Assembly: GCF_003116015.1 (NCBI RefSeq) | Contig: NZ_LGQZ01000038.1 | Coordinates: 1 to 52,541 of the forward strand | Direction: 5' to 3' | Length of the DNA: 52,541 nt | DNA from: Azospirillum sp. TSO22-1 | GTDB lineage: Bacteria; Pseudomonadota; Alphaproteobacteria; Azospirillales; Azospirillaceae | Shown: positions 44,494-52,541 of the stretch, in pieces | Position numbering within the stretch: position 1 is the first letter of the stretch | How the letters are laid out: each line of letters starts with the position of its first letter | Translations under genes and position numbers: made by a program | Notes under the pieces: model-generated | The model's database searches: none | Told to the model about the DNA's origin: nothing | The model's input: only the letters and a program-made list of their open reading frames with translations

Positions 44494-45303
44494 GTGATCG
44501 AGATCCGCAATCTCCACAAGAGCTTCGGCGGCGTCGAGGTGCTGAAGGACGTCAGCCTGACGGTGGCGCCGTCGAGCACCACCGTCGTCATCGGTCCGTC
44601 GGGGTCGGGCAAGAGCACGCTGCTGCGCTGCTGCAACTGCCTGGAGATCGCCGACCGCGGCGAGATCCTGATCGGCGGCCGCAGCATCATCAAGGACGGC
44701 CGGCCGCTGCCGGACCGCGAGATGAACGCCGTGCGGGCGGAGACCGGCATGGTGTTCCAGTCCTTCAACCTGTTCCCGCACATGACCACCGTCGAGAACG
44801 TCATGCGCGCGCCGATGGTCGTGCGCGGGACGCCGAAGGCGGAGGCGCACGACCTCGCCCTCGACCTGCTGCGCAAGGTCGGGCTGGAGGAGAAGGCCGA
44901 CGTCTACCCGTCGACCCTGTCGGGCGGCCAGAAGCAGCGCGCCGCCATCGCCCGGGCGCTGGCCATGCGCCCCACGGTGATGCTGTTCGACGAGCCGACC
45001 TCGGCGCTCGACCCCGAGCTGGTCGGCGAGGTGCTGCAGGTCATGAAGGCGCTGGCCGACGAGGGCATGACCATGATGGTGGTGACGCACGAGATGGGCT
45101 TCGCCCGTGAGGTCGCGGACACGGTGGTGGTCATGGCCGAGGGACGGCTGGTCGAATCCGGGCCGCCGGAGCGCGTCTTCTCCGCCCCGGCGCAGGAGCG
45201 CACGCGGGCCTTCCTGCGCGCGCTGGTCGACGGGCATCTGGCCGGCGCACGCCCCCTCCCCACGCCGCCAGACGCGCTGGCGGCGTTGCCCGACGACCAC
45301 TGA
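44494..45303 (+). CDS. Polar amino-acid ABC transporter, ATP-binding protein
   Basis: 269 residues. The start is GTG at 44494, four bases after the permease stop. Walker [10 protein letters not shown], signature LSGGQKQR, Walker [13 protein letters not shown] and the switch His in [10 protein letters not shown] proline-rich tail beyond about 245 has no known role. Confidence 0.96.
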   Translation: MIEIRNLHKSFGGVEVLKDVSLTVAPSSTTVVIGPSGSGKSTLLRCCNCLEIADRGEILIGGRSIIKDGRPLPDREMNAVRAETGMVFQSFNLFPHMTTVENVMRAPMVVRGTPKAEAHDLALDLLRKVGLEEKADVYPSTLSGGQKQRAAIARALAMRPTVMLFDEPTSALDPELVGEVLQVMKALADEGMTMMVVTHEMGFAREVADTVVVMAEGRLVESGPPERVFSAPAQERTRAFLRALVDGHLAGARPLPTPPDALAALPDDH

Positions 45304-45345
45304 CCGGCGTTTCCCATCCTCTCCTCCCGCCGCTGCCCCACACCC

Positions 45346-46536
45346 GTGTTGCATTCCCTGACGCTGGCCTCGCGCACCCCGGTGCTGATCGCGCTGATCC
45401 TCGGCGTGTGTCTCGTCCAGGTCGGCAACGGCATCCTGCAGGTTCTGCTGCCGATCCGCCTTGCCGAGGCCATGGCACCGCCGCTTGCCGTCGGCGCCGT
45501 GGCCTCGGGCTACTCGATCGGCTTCATCGCCGGCTGCTGGGCCGCGCCCTGGCTGATCGGCCGGATCGGCATGGTGCGGGCGTTCGGCGCCTTCGCCCTG
45601 CTGGCCGGCGCCGTGACGGTGTGCCTGGAGGTGCTGCCCAACCCGTGGGCGTGGACCGGGATGCGGGTGCTGATGGGCATGTCCTACGTCGGCATGCTGA
45701 CCGTGGCCGAAAGCTGGCTGGCCGCCCGGGCGGGGCCCGGGGCGCGCGGCAGCGTGTTCTCGCTGTACATGGTCGCGTGCAAGGTCGCGGTGGTCGGCGG
45801 GCAGATGCTGCTGGCCAGCCCGGACCTCCCGGGCGCCTGGCTCATCGCTGCCGCCGCCGTCTGCTATGCGCTGTCGCTTCTGCCGGTGGCCGCCGTGCGG
45901 GAGCTGCCGCCGTCGATGACGGCGGCGCAGGCGCGCATGCCATGGCGCTACGTCCGGGTGTCGCCGGTCGCCTTCGTCGGCTGCCTGGTGATCGGCCTGT
46001 GCAACACGGCGGTCACCGGGATCGGCCCGGCCTATCTTGCCGGCATGGGGCATTCGGCGACCGTGATCGCGGTGATCATGTCCGGCGTGCAGGTCGGCAG
46101 CACCGTCGTGCAATGGCCGATCGGCCGGCTCTCCGACCGCCGCGACCGGCGTCTGGTCATCCTGGCCCTCGCCGGCACCTCCGCGGCCACGGCGTTGCTG
46201 ATCGCCGCGGCCGGAGGGGCCTCGGAGACCATCCTCTTCGTCCTGTTCACGCTGTGGGGAAGCGCCGCCCTGTCGCTCTACGCCATCTGCGTCGCCCATG
46301 CCAACGATCACGCGCCGCCCGGCGAGGCGGTCGCGCTGTCCAGCGCCCTGCTGCTCTCATGGGCGCTCGGCGCCGCGCTCGGACCGATGCTGGCGACGCT
46401 GGCGATGGAGTGCTTCGGCAGCCGCGCGCTGTTCGTCTATGTCGGCGCCGTGTCGGGTGTGCTGGCGCTGTTTTCGGCGTGGCGGCGCTGGCGGATGCCG
46501 CAGCAGCGGGATCCACCCGCACCGCAGCGCCCGTGA
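45346..46536 (+). CDS. Major facilitator superfamily transporter
   Basis: 396 residues, about twelve hydrophobic helices in two halves. Typical motifs are present: the helix 2-3 loop carries a weak motif A (APWLIGRIG), and the second half has RLSDRRDRR. It resembles the YcaD-like group, though I am not certain. Start GTG 45346 or TTG 45349; there is no ATG early in the frame. It follows the ABC ATPase by 42 bases, so co-transcription is possible. Substrate unknown. Confidence 0.85.
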   Translation: MLHSLTLASRTPVLIALILGVCLVQVGNGILQVLLPIRLAEAMAPPLAVGAVASGYSIGFIAGCWAAPWLIGRIGMVRAFGAFALLAGAVTVCLEVLPNPWAWTGMRVLMGMSYVGMLTVAESWLAARAGPGARGSVFSLYMVACKVAVVGGQMLLASPDLPGAWLIAAAAVCYALSLLPVAAVRELPPSMTAAQARMPWRYVRVSPVAFVGCLVIGLCNTAVTGIGPAYLAGMGHSATVIAVIMSGVQVGSTVVQWPIGRLSDRRDRRLVILALAGTSAATALLIAAAGGASETILFVLFTLWGSAALSLYAICVAHANDHAPPGEAVALSSALLLSWALGAALGPMLATLAMECFGSRALFVYVGAVSGVLALFSAWRRWRMPQQRDPPAPQRP

Positions 46537-46557
46537 CGGGAGGACGACCTCGAAGAT

Positions 46558-47460
46558 TTAAAAGCCATGGGAGCGCGCGAACCTTCCAGGCGGGCACCCA
46601 AGCCGCTTGCGGAAGGCCGTGCTGAAGGCACTGGCCGATTCATACCCGATGTCGTCGGCGATCCGGTCGAGCGTCTTTGCACCACGCATCAGCGCATCCT
46701 TCGCCAACGCCATGCGCCATCGAGCGAGATATTCGATCGGCCCGCAGCCCAGGGTCTCCGCGAAGCGGGCGGCGAACGCGGATCGCGACATGCCGGCGAC
46801 CCCGGCGAGTTCGGACACCGTCCAGGCGGCGCGGACGTCGGCGTGCATCGCGCGCAGTGCGCGGGCGAGCCCTGGATCGCGCATGCCGTTGAGAAGGCCG
46901 GCGGGAGCCGCGTCCGGATCGATGCCGAGCCGCCGCAGGGCTTCCACGAGCAAAACCTCCAGCAGCCGCTGCAAGATCATTTCCTTGCCCGGGGCCTCGG
47001 TCGCGCACTCGTCCATGATCAGTTCGATGACCCGGCCAAGCCTGCCGGCGCCGCCTTCCGATGCCCGGATGTGGATGATATCCGGCAACAGCGCGAGCAG
47101 CAGGTGCGCATTGACCTTCTCTATCTGGAACGTCCCGCCGAGGGAGACGAAGTCGGGTTCGCCATCCTGATCCCCGTGCCGGACGGCGGCAGTCTGCGGC
47201 TCCCGGAAAGGGCATTCGACACCCGGATGACTGTAAAGCGCGAACGGCGGTGTCGATGGGAGCAGCACGAAGTCGCCCTGCCGGAACTTCACCGGCTCTT
47301 TGCCGTCGAGGGCGATCCAACACTCTCCCTGCAGGATGATCGTGAATCCGGGTGCGTCGTGGGCGGCATAGCGGACCCCCCAGCGTCCGCGGCCCGTGAT
47401 CGGCTTGGAGATCGCGGTGCTGGGGCGAAGCAGCGCGATGATGTCGCTGAGCGGATCCAT
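46558..47460 (-). CDS. AraC family regulator with N-terminal cupin
   Basis: 300 residues. N-terminal AraC_binding_2/cupin_6-type domain (about 5-180; GFTIILQGECWIAL, FRQGDFVLLPS) that could sense a small molecule; C-terminal double helix-turn-helix (about 200-300; WTVSELAGVAGMSRSAFAARF, then DDIGYESASAFSTAFRKRLG). Start 47460. Divergent from the short-chain dehydrogenase; in this family the adjacent divergent gene is commonly the target. The MFS gene ends just beyond its stop. Confidence 0.93.
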   Translation of the reverse strand: MDPLSDIIALLRPSTAISKPITGRGRWGVRYAAHDAPGFTIILQGECWIALDGKEPVKFRQGDFVLLPSTPPFALYSHPGVECPFREPQTAAVRHGDQDGEPDFVSLGGTFQIEKVNAHLLLALLPDIIHIRASEGGAGRLGRVIELIMDECATEAPGKEMILQRLLEVLLVEALRRLGIDPDAAPAGLLNGMRDPGLARALRAMHADVRAAWTVSELAGVAGMSRSAFAARFAETLGCGPIEYLARWRMALAKDALMRGAKTLDRIADDIGYESASAFSTAFRKRLGCPPGRFARSHGF

Positions 47461-47470
47461 TCCGGACGAT

Positions 47471-47500
47471 CCATAATATAATGCGGACTGTAGATTATGG
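47471..47500. promoter_or_regulatory. Inverted repeat between AraC regulator and dehydrogenase
   Basis: CCATAAT (47471-47477) and ATTATGG (47494-47500) form an inverted repeat with a 16-base spacer; a second small one ATGG-N5-CCAT overlaps it (47497-47509). It lies in the 93-base divergent gap. Candidate binding site for the AraC protein. Confidence 0.45.
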
Positions 47501-47553
47501 TTCGTCCATAGCTCGTTGTCTAGGATGGCCTCATCCAATCGACGGAGGCCTCT

Positions 47554-48381
47554 ATGCCGAAAACAATCCTCATCACCGGAACATCGTCGGGCTACGGCAA
47601 GGCCACGGCGGAACTCTTCCTTGAGCACGGCTGGAACGTCGTCGCCACCATGCGCCGCCCGGACCCGACCCTGTTCCGGGCGAAGCCGGAGCAGCTGAAG
47701 GTGCTCCCGCTGGACGTCACCAGGGAACAGAGCATCGCCGATGCGATCGACTCCGCCGTGGACGCGTTCGGTGCGATCGACGTCTGGGTGAACAACGCCG
47801 GAATCGGCCTCGCCTCGATCGTCGAGGCGACGCCCGACAGCACGGTTCGCGACGTCTTCGAGACCAACACGTTCGGCGTGGTCTCCGCCTGCCGCGCCAT
47901 CATCCCGCAGATGCGCCGGCAAGGCGGCGGGGTGATCGTGAACGTGACGTCGAGCGTCACGGTCGGCGTGATGCCGTTGGTCGCCGTGTATGCCGCCAGC
48001 AAGTTCGCCGTGGAGGGCTTTACCGAGTCGCTCTCCTATGAACTGGCGGAGTTCAACATCAGGGCGCGACTCGTCGAGCCGGGCTACGCCCCGACCACGC
48101 GTTTCAGCGCCAACGGCGGCCCACGAATGCAGGGCTTGATCCCCGACGACTACGCCGGCTTCGCGCAGGCCTGCTTCTCCCGGTTCGCCAACTATCCCAC
48201 CGCCTTCTGCACCGAGGCGGAGGTGGCCGACGCCGTCTACGCGGCCGCCACGGACGAAGGCTTCAGGATCCGATATCCCGCCGGGGCGGACACCAAGCTC
48301 CTCGCCGATCTGCGGTGGAGCACATCGGAGGAGCACTATCAGCGCGAGATGCACGAGATGTTCGGCCCTGAACGCTGCTGA
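47554..48381 (+). CDS. Short-chain dehydrogenase/reductase
   Basis: 275 residues. NAD(P)-binding TGTSSGYGKA (about 8-17), NNAGIG, catalytic Ser in NVTSSVT, and YAASKFAVEG with catalytic Tyr and Lys. The Arg in ATMRRPD after the second strand favours NADP. Substrate unknown. The neighbouring divergent AraC gene probably controls it. Confidence 0.93.
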   Translation: MPKTILITGTSSGYGKATAELFLEHGWNVVATMRRPDPTLFRAKPEQLKVLPLDVTREQSIADAIDSAVDAFGAIDVWVNNAGIGLASIVEATPDSTVRDVFETNTFGVVSACRAIIPQMRRQGGGVIVNVTSSVTVGVMPLVAVYAASKFAVEGFTESLSYELAEFNIRARLVEPGYAPTTRFSANGGPRMQGLIPDDYAGFAQACFSRFANYPTAFCTEAEVADAVYAAATDEGFRIRYPAGADTKLLADLRWSTSEEHYQREMHEMFGPERC

Positions 48382-48543
48382 CCCGTCGCGGACAGTGTGA
48401 TCATGCATCGTCGCTCGGGGGAAAACCCTGCCTTTACGTTTAACCGTTTGCCCCCCATTCTCGTGGCCGCCACCGCGCAGTATCTGCCACAACGGCGAGC
48501 AATAACGCAAACGGCGGCATAGCCAATACAGAATCACGCGACG

Positions 48544-49272
48544 ATGACATCGCCTCTGCTTCCAATAGCCCTGAGATCCGCGCCGATTTCACATGGAGCC
48601 TGGGAATACTGGCGTCCAACCGGCAGCGGCATCGTCGAATTGGGAACAGTGCTCGGGCTGGATGTGGCGTTGCCGCCCCACTTTCATGCCGAGGACCAAC
48701 TCACGTTCGTCCTGTCGGGACGCCGCCGCTTCGTCATCGGCGATGACGTGCTCGGCATCGCCTCGGGCCAGGGCTGGCACATCCCAGCGGGAACACCGCA
48801 CCGTTCGCTATCCGAACCATCCGAGGTTGTTTGCATCAACATTTACACGTCACCGGGGGAATACGCGACACGCGACCTGCTTTCCAGCTTGGCCCGGCAC
48901 TGGCGAAGGAGGGGACAGCTCGACTGGGCCGACTTGATGATCATTGCGGAAGACCATCGGTGCTTTGCTGGGAACCGTGTGAACCCAACGGCCGGTCATA
49001 TGGGCGGTGAGCCATGGCGAACCGTAGGCCAAGCGGCGCACCACGCAGGCATGAGCCGTGAGGGCTATTCCCGTCAGTTCAGAAAGCGTCATGGCATGCC
49101 ACCGCACGCATACTGGCTGCTGGAGAAGTTGAACGCTGCGCGGCGGCTGCTCCGGGCGGGGGACTCCATTGCCGCGGCTGCCGCCGAGACCGGATTCTCC
49201 GATCAAAGCCATCTGGGCCGCTGCTTCAGGCGGGCGTTCGGCGTCACGCCGGGGCGATACCGGGCCGGTTAG
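48544..49272 (+). CDS. AraC family regulator with classical cupin domain
   Basis: 242 residues. N-terminal cupin with PHFHAEDQLTFVLSGRRRF and WHIPAGTPHR, the metal-binding His pattern of the AraC-type sensor domain. C-terminal HTH pair (about 145-240) with FSDQSHLGRCFRRAFGVTPGRYR. ATG at 48544. The gap 48382-48543 holds no gene. The next gene, a small membrane protein in the same direction, may be its target. Confidence 0.9.
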   Translation: MTSPLLPIALRSAPISHGAWEYWRPTGSGIVELGTVLGLDVALPPHFHAEDQLTFVLSGRRRFVIGDDVLGIASGQGWHIPAGTPHRSLSEPSEVVCINIYTSPGEYATRDLLSSLARHWRRRGQLDWADLMIIAEDHRCFAGNRVNPTAGHMGGEPWRTVGQAAHHAGMSREGYSRQFRKRHGMPPHAYWLLEKLNAARRLLRAGDSIAAAAAETGFSDQSHLGRCFRRAFGVTPGRYRAG

Positions 49273-49377
49273 GTCACATCCGTTCCAGACCGCTGCGGCA
49301 CAGGCCTGCTACCCATCGCTCCAGGAGCGCGGCATGCGGAAGAATTCCGCTGCGCGCGCGTTACCGGGGGGGTCGGC

Positions 49378-49830
49378 ATGGCAACAGCTTTGTCTGCATT
49401 TTCATATCTCGTGGTGATCGGCGCCGGAGTGAGCGTCGCTCTGCAACAGGTCCTGAACGCGAACTTGAGGGCCGATCTTGGATCGCCGTGGTGGGCGGGG
49501 TTCATCAGTTATTTCGTCGGCATGCTGGCGATGCTGGCGGTCGCGCTGACCGCTCCCGGCCCCCGGATTTCGGAATCGCTTGCCGGATCCACGTCGTGGC
49601 TGTCATGGACCGGAGGGCTTTTCGGCGCGCTGTTCATCGGGACCGCCATTCTCATGATTCCCCGTCTCGGCACCGCGACCGTTCTCGCCTTGATCGTCGT
49701 CGGACAGATGCTCGGTTCGCTCGCCTTCGACCATTTCGGCTTGTTCGGCCTGACGCAGCAGCTGGTGAGTCCCGCGCGGCTGGCCGGCGCAGCCTCCCTG
49801 ATCCTGGGTGTCGTCCTGATCCGCCTGTAA
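49378..49830 (+). CDS. DMT/DUF606 (YdcZ-type) small membrane transporter
   Basis: 150 residues with five hydrophobic segments. The DUF606 pattern is visible: QQVLNANLRADLGSPWWAGFISYFVG near the N terminus, then GGLFGALFIGTAILMIPRLG and ALIVVGQMLGSLAFDHFG. Half-size drug/metabolite-type permeases; the function is unknown and an oligomer is likely. ATG 49378 after a G-run. It follows the AraC gene by 105 bases. Confidence 0.88.
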   Translation: MATALSAFSYLVVIGAGVSVALQQVLNANLRADLGSPWWAGFISYFVGMLAMLAVALTAPGPRISESLAGSTSWLSWTGGLFGALFIGTAILMIPRLGTATVLALIVVGQMLGSLAFDHFGLFGLTQQLVSPARLAGAASLILGVVLIRL

Positions 49831-49897
49831 CGTCACGGGCGCAGAGCGCATCCATGGAACCGCCTGTGATCGTCGCTTCAACGGCCGCGCTCGACGC

Positions 49898-50083
49898 TCA
49901 TCCGCCGAACGCGATCAGCAGCAGGTTGATCACCACCGCGATCCCCAGGAAGCCGGCGAGGGTGAGGGCCATCTCATGGAGCACCTCCGAGGCCGTCGGA
50001 TAGGTCTGCTCGTCCTTGGCAGACAGGATGTTGGACCCGCCGTGGCGGCTCTCGAAGAGCGTGCGTTCAGACTTCGTAAGCAT
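49898..50083 (-). CDS. Small single-helix membrane protein, hypothetical
   Basis: 61 residues. Polar N-terminal half (KSERTLFESRHGGSNILS) and one C-terminal membrane helix (about 40-58, TLAGFLGIAVVINLLLIAFGG). The start follows GAGG with five bases to the ATG on the minus strand. No family recognised. Divergent from kup with 416 bases between. Confidence 0.6.
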   Translation of the reverse strand: MLTKSERTLFESRHGGSNILSAKDEQTYPTASEVLHEMALTLAGFLGIAVVINLLLIAFGG

Positions 50084-50499
50084 GTCGTCCTCATCACCCT
50101 CGAATCCCGGCGAGCACCGGAGCGCGGCGTGACGCCGCGGCGGTTCGCCCTCTGCCGGTGAAGCCCGAGGCGGATGCCGCTCGTTTCGGGCTCGACCAAC
50201 CTCCTAAAAGAAGGGCGAAGGGGCGTATAAAATCGATGGGGCGTTGGCGCTCCCGAAATATGCCCGACGCATACGCCGCGGCGCGCCGGTCGTGCCCGCA
50301 CCCGGCCGTCATGAAGGAAAGACACCTCAAGACGATTGCGGAAATATATGCGGCATATATGCGACGACGATTTGCGCATAATCAGGAACGTCGTTCGCAC
50401 ATTCGGCCTTGTCTTCTGTTCTCCAGACACGTACGGGATCGTCTTTCCCATCCGGCGGCGCGATGGCCATCGCGTGCGGTGCGGGCCGGTTCCGTTGGC
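50084..50499. promoter_or_regulatory. Intergenic region upstream of kup with strong palindrome
   Basis: No gene supported. ATATATGC (50344-50351) G GCATATAT (50353-50360) is a perfect 17-base palindrome with a one-base centre, about 140 bases before kup. A stem AGCCCGA / TCGGGCT (50162-50168, 50186-50192) encloses GCGG-ATG-CCGC, and TATAAAAT at 50226 may be a -10 element. The palindrome is a good operator candidate. Confidence 0.5.
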
Positions 50500-52407
50500 A
50501 TGAGCAGGCGCATGAGCGAAGCAGGCATCACCACCCCGACCGCCGATACGGCAAAGCTGCGCGCCATGACGCTGGGCGCCCTGGGCGTGGTCTACGGCGA
50601 CATCGGCACCAGCCCGCTCTACACGCTGCGCGAATGCTTCACCCAGAGCGGCTTGGCCGTGGAGCACGACACCGTGTTGGGCGTGCTGTCGCTGATCTTC
50701 TGGGCGCTGATGCTGGTGGTGACGGTGAAGTACGTCACCTTCGTCATGCGCGCCGACAACCAGGGCGAGGGCGGCATCCTGGCGCTGACGGCGCTTGCCC
50801 TGCGTGGCATGCGGCCGGGGCACCGCCGCACCGTGGCCGTGATGGGAATCGGCATCGCCGGGGCGGCGCTGTTCTACGGCGACTGCATCATCACGCCCGC
50901 CATCTCGGTGCTGAGCGCGGTCGAGGGGCTGAATGTCGCGACGCCGGTGTTCGAGCACTGGGTGCTGCCGATCACGCTGGTCATCCTCGTTCTGCTGTTC
51001 GTCGTGCAGCGCTACGGTACGGCGCGGGTCGGCGCCCTGTTCGGGCCGATCATCGCCCTCTGGTTCATCGTCCTCGGCGTGCTCGGCGCCATACAGATCG
51101 CGCAGGAGCCGCGGGTGCTGCAGGCGCTGCTGCCGACCCACGCGCTGCGCACCCTGGAGGAGCACGGCGGGCTCGGCTTTGTCCTGCTGGGCGCCGTCGT
51201 TCTCGCGGTCACCGGCGGCGAGGCGCTGTACGCCGACATGGGCCACTTCGGCCGGCGGCCGATCCGCATCGCCTGGTACGGCTTGGTGCTGCCGGGGCTG
51301 CTGCTCAACTACTTCGGCCAGGGCGCCCTGCTGCTGGCCGATCCCGCCGCCATCGAGAACCCCTTCTTCCATCTGGCGCCGTCATGGGGGCAGTTGCCGC
51401 TGGTGCTGCTGGCCACCGCCGCCACGGTGATCGCCAGCCAGGCGGTGATCTCCGGCGCCTTCTCGATGACCCGGCAGGCCATCCATCTGCGCTACCTGCC
51501 GCGCATGGAGATCCGCCACACCTCGGCGCACGAGATCGGGCAGATCTACCTGCCGGCGGTCAACTGGCTGCTGCTGGCCGGGGTCGTGATCCTGGTGCTC
51601 GGGTTCAAGACGTCGAGCAATCTGGCCGCCGCCTACGGCATCGCGGTGACCGGCACCATGGTGGCGACCACGCTGCTCGCCTACAAGGTGGCGCGGCGGC
51701 TCGGCAAGTGGACGCTGTGGCAGGCCGGGCTGGCGCTGGCGGGGTTTCTGACCATCGACGTGGCGTTCTTCGGGGCCAACCTCCTGAAGGTGGTCGAGGG
51801 AGGCTGGTTCCCGCTGCTGGTGGCGGCGGCGGTGTTCACGCTCATCATGACGTGGCGGCGCGGCCGCGCCGAACTGCGGGACAAGCTGCAGGAGGCCGGC
51901 ATGCCCCTGGACGCGCTTCTCGGGCGGATGAAGGGCGGCGGCACCATCCAGCGGGTGCCGGGCACGGCGGTGTTCCTCACCAGCAGCCCGCGCGGCCTGC
52001 CGCCGTCGCTGCTGCACAACCTGAAGCACAACAAGGTGTTGCACGAGCGCGTCGTGCTGATGACGGTGGAGATCGAGGATGTCCCGACCATACCGTCCGC
52101 GCGGCGGTTCGAGCTGACGCCCCACCCCGCCGGCTTCTTCCGGCTGATCATGCACTACGGGTTCATAGACGAGCCGAACGTCCCCGCCGCGTTGAACGAG
52201 CGCCGGATTCCGGGCCTGCCGTTCGACCCGATGGACACGACCTACTTCGTGAGCCGCGAGACGCTGATCCCCACCCGGCGGACCGGGCTGCCGCGCTGGC
52301 AGGAGGTGGTCTTCATCGCGCTGTCGAAGATGTCGGCCAGCGCGTCGGAGTATTTCTGCATTCCGCCGGGCCGCGTGGTTGAACTGGGCATGCAGATCGA
52401 GATCTGA
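50500..52407 (+). CDS. kup: Low-affinity potassium transport protein Kup
   Basis: Potassium/proton symporter of the inner membrane. 635 residues from ATG 50500; ATG 50512 gives 631. KUP signature GVVYGDIGTSPLYTLRE, then about twelve hydrophobic segments, with NQGEGGILAL, GGEALYADMGHFGRRPI and a cytoplasmic C-terminal domain from about residue 450. The end at 52407 is 37 bases before the transposase stop, so an insertion lies very close behind the gene. Confidence 0.96.
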   Translation: MSRRMSEAGITTPTADTAKLRAMTLGALGVVYGDIGTSPLYTLRECFTQSGLAVEHDTVLGVLSLIFWALMLVVTVKYVTFVMRADNQGEGGILALTALALRGMRPGHRRTVAVMGIGIAGAALFYGDCIITPAISVLSAVEGLNVATPVFEHWVLPITLVILVLLFVVQRYGTARVGALFGPIIALWFIVLGVLGAIQIAQEPRVLQALLPTHALRTLEEHGGLGFVLLGAVVLAVTGGEALYADMGHFGRRPIRIAWYGLVLPGLLLNYFGQGALLLADPAAIENPFFHLAPSWGQLPLVLLATAATVIASQAVISGAFSMTRQAIHLRYLPRMEIRHTSAHEIGQIYLPAVNWLLLAGVVILVLGFKTSSNLAAAYGIAVTGTMVATTLLAYKVARRLGKWTLWQAGLALAGFLTIDVAFFGANLLKVVEGGWFPLLVAAAVFTLIMTWRRGRAELRDKLQEAGMPLDALLGRMKGGGTIQRVPGTAVFLTSSPRGLPPSLLHNLKHNKVLHERVVLMTVEIEDVPTIPSARRFELTPHPAGFFRLIMHYGFIDEPNVPAALNERRIPGLPFDPMDTTYFVSRETLIPTRRTGLPRWQEVVFIALSKMSASASEYFCIPPGRVVELGMQIEI

Positions 52408-52541
52408 TGGGGGTGAGCTTCCCTCGGGAGAATGGACACCGGGTTACGCGGTCTGCAGTTCGGCCTGCTCTGGGGTGATGTCGCCGAGGGCCGAGTGGAG
52501 CGGCTGGCGATTGTAGTAGCCTTCGATGCAGGCGAACAGGT
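52408..52541 (-). mobile_element. Right-hand part of an IS3-family insertion sequence (cut by window edge)
   Basis: The window ends in an IS3-type transposase gene; the element's outer end must fall between the kup stop (52407) and the transposase stop (52444). TGGACACC at 52433-52440 may be part of its terminal repeat, but the exact end and any target duplication cannot be fixed from one side. Confidence 0.7.
52444..52541 (-). CDS. IS3-family transposase OrfB, C-terminal fragment
   Basis: Last 31 codons, read on the minus strand up to the window edge: ends LFACIEGYYNRQPLHSAL then GDITPEQAELQTA. IEGYYNRxxxHSALG is the conserved C terminus of the rve/DDE transposases of IS3 elements. Partial only because the window stops; the gene itself may be intact. 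Confidence 0.85.
   Translation of the reverse strand, partial: LFACIEGYYNRQPLHSALGDITPEQAELQTA

Noticed and set aside
50158..50499. N-terminal extension of Kup
   Set aside because: The added residues are Arg-rich and polar, and the KUP fold begins after 50500. The palindrome at 50344 also fits a non-coding region.

Overview
The window reads as one piece of a high-GC alphaproteobacterial chromosome, most like Azospirillum or a close Rhodospirillales relative. The grounds are the GC-rich third positions, a MucR/Ros regulator, and the run rpoZ-rsh-pdxJ-acpS-lepB-rnc-era-recO-parC, a gene order common in Alphaproteobacteria. The genus is inferred. The window starts with a run of ten G and stops inside an IS3-type transposase, so it may be a complete draft contig; both edges deserve care.

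Layout. 1-1.95 kb: a small accessory module with a ribbon-helix-helix protein behind repeated operator-like sites and four tiny unknown genes chained by 8-base overlaps, closed by a terminator. 2.1-6.8 kb: aldehyde dehydrogenase, SLT-type lytic transglycosylase, alpha/beta hydrolase, two small proteins and rsmA. 7.0-10.5 kb: a TRAP transporter whose membrane genes (dctQM) run toward its binding-protein gene (dctP), meeting over three hairpins. 11-28 kb: the conserved housekeeping run on the minus strand, broken by two insertions. One (14.1-18.5 kb) holds a PAS-GGDEF-EAL protein with a decayed GGDEF motif, a small exported protein and a DUF2270 membrane protein. The other (22.2-25.3 kb) holds a chemoreceptor, a HIT hydrolase and a TSUP permease.

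28.3-30.5 kb: a NYN/LabA-type nuclease, a family 5 uracil-DNA glycosylase and, on the other strand, a membrane-anchored TIR protein with a candidate catalytic glutamate. 30.7-36.5 kb: lptG-surA-pdxA on the minus strand and pepA-holC on the plus strand. This looks like the usual envelope cluster with lptF and lptD missing and rsmA elsewhere. 36.6-38.7 kb: a receiver-histidine kinase, MucR and a glycine-zipper lipoprotein.

39.1-46.5 kb: the lower half of histidine use. It holds hutD, an overlapping hutG-hutF-iclR operon, and a divergent polar amino-acid ABC transporter, with two similar operator-like palindromes in the shared intergenic region, plus an MFS carrier. 46.5-52.4 kb: two AraC regulators, a short-chain dehydrogenase, a small DMT-type membrane protein, a one-helix membrane protein and the potassium transporter Kup, then the IS3 fragment.

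No rRNA, tRNA or CRISPR array was seen. The most interesting candidates are the TIR membrane protein, the three identical 8-base overlaps in the first module, the IclR-hut-ABC regulatory region, the tiny ORF with a strong ribosome binding site at 5607, and the rearranged lpt cluster.
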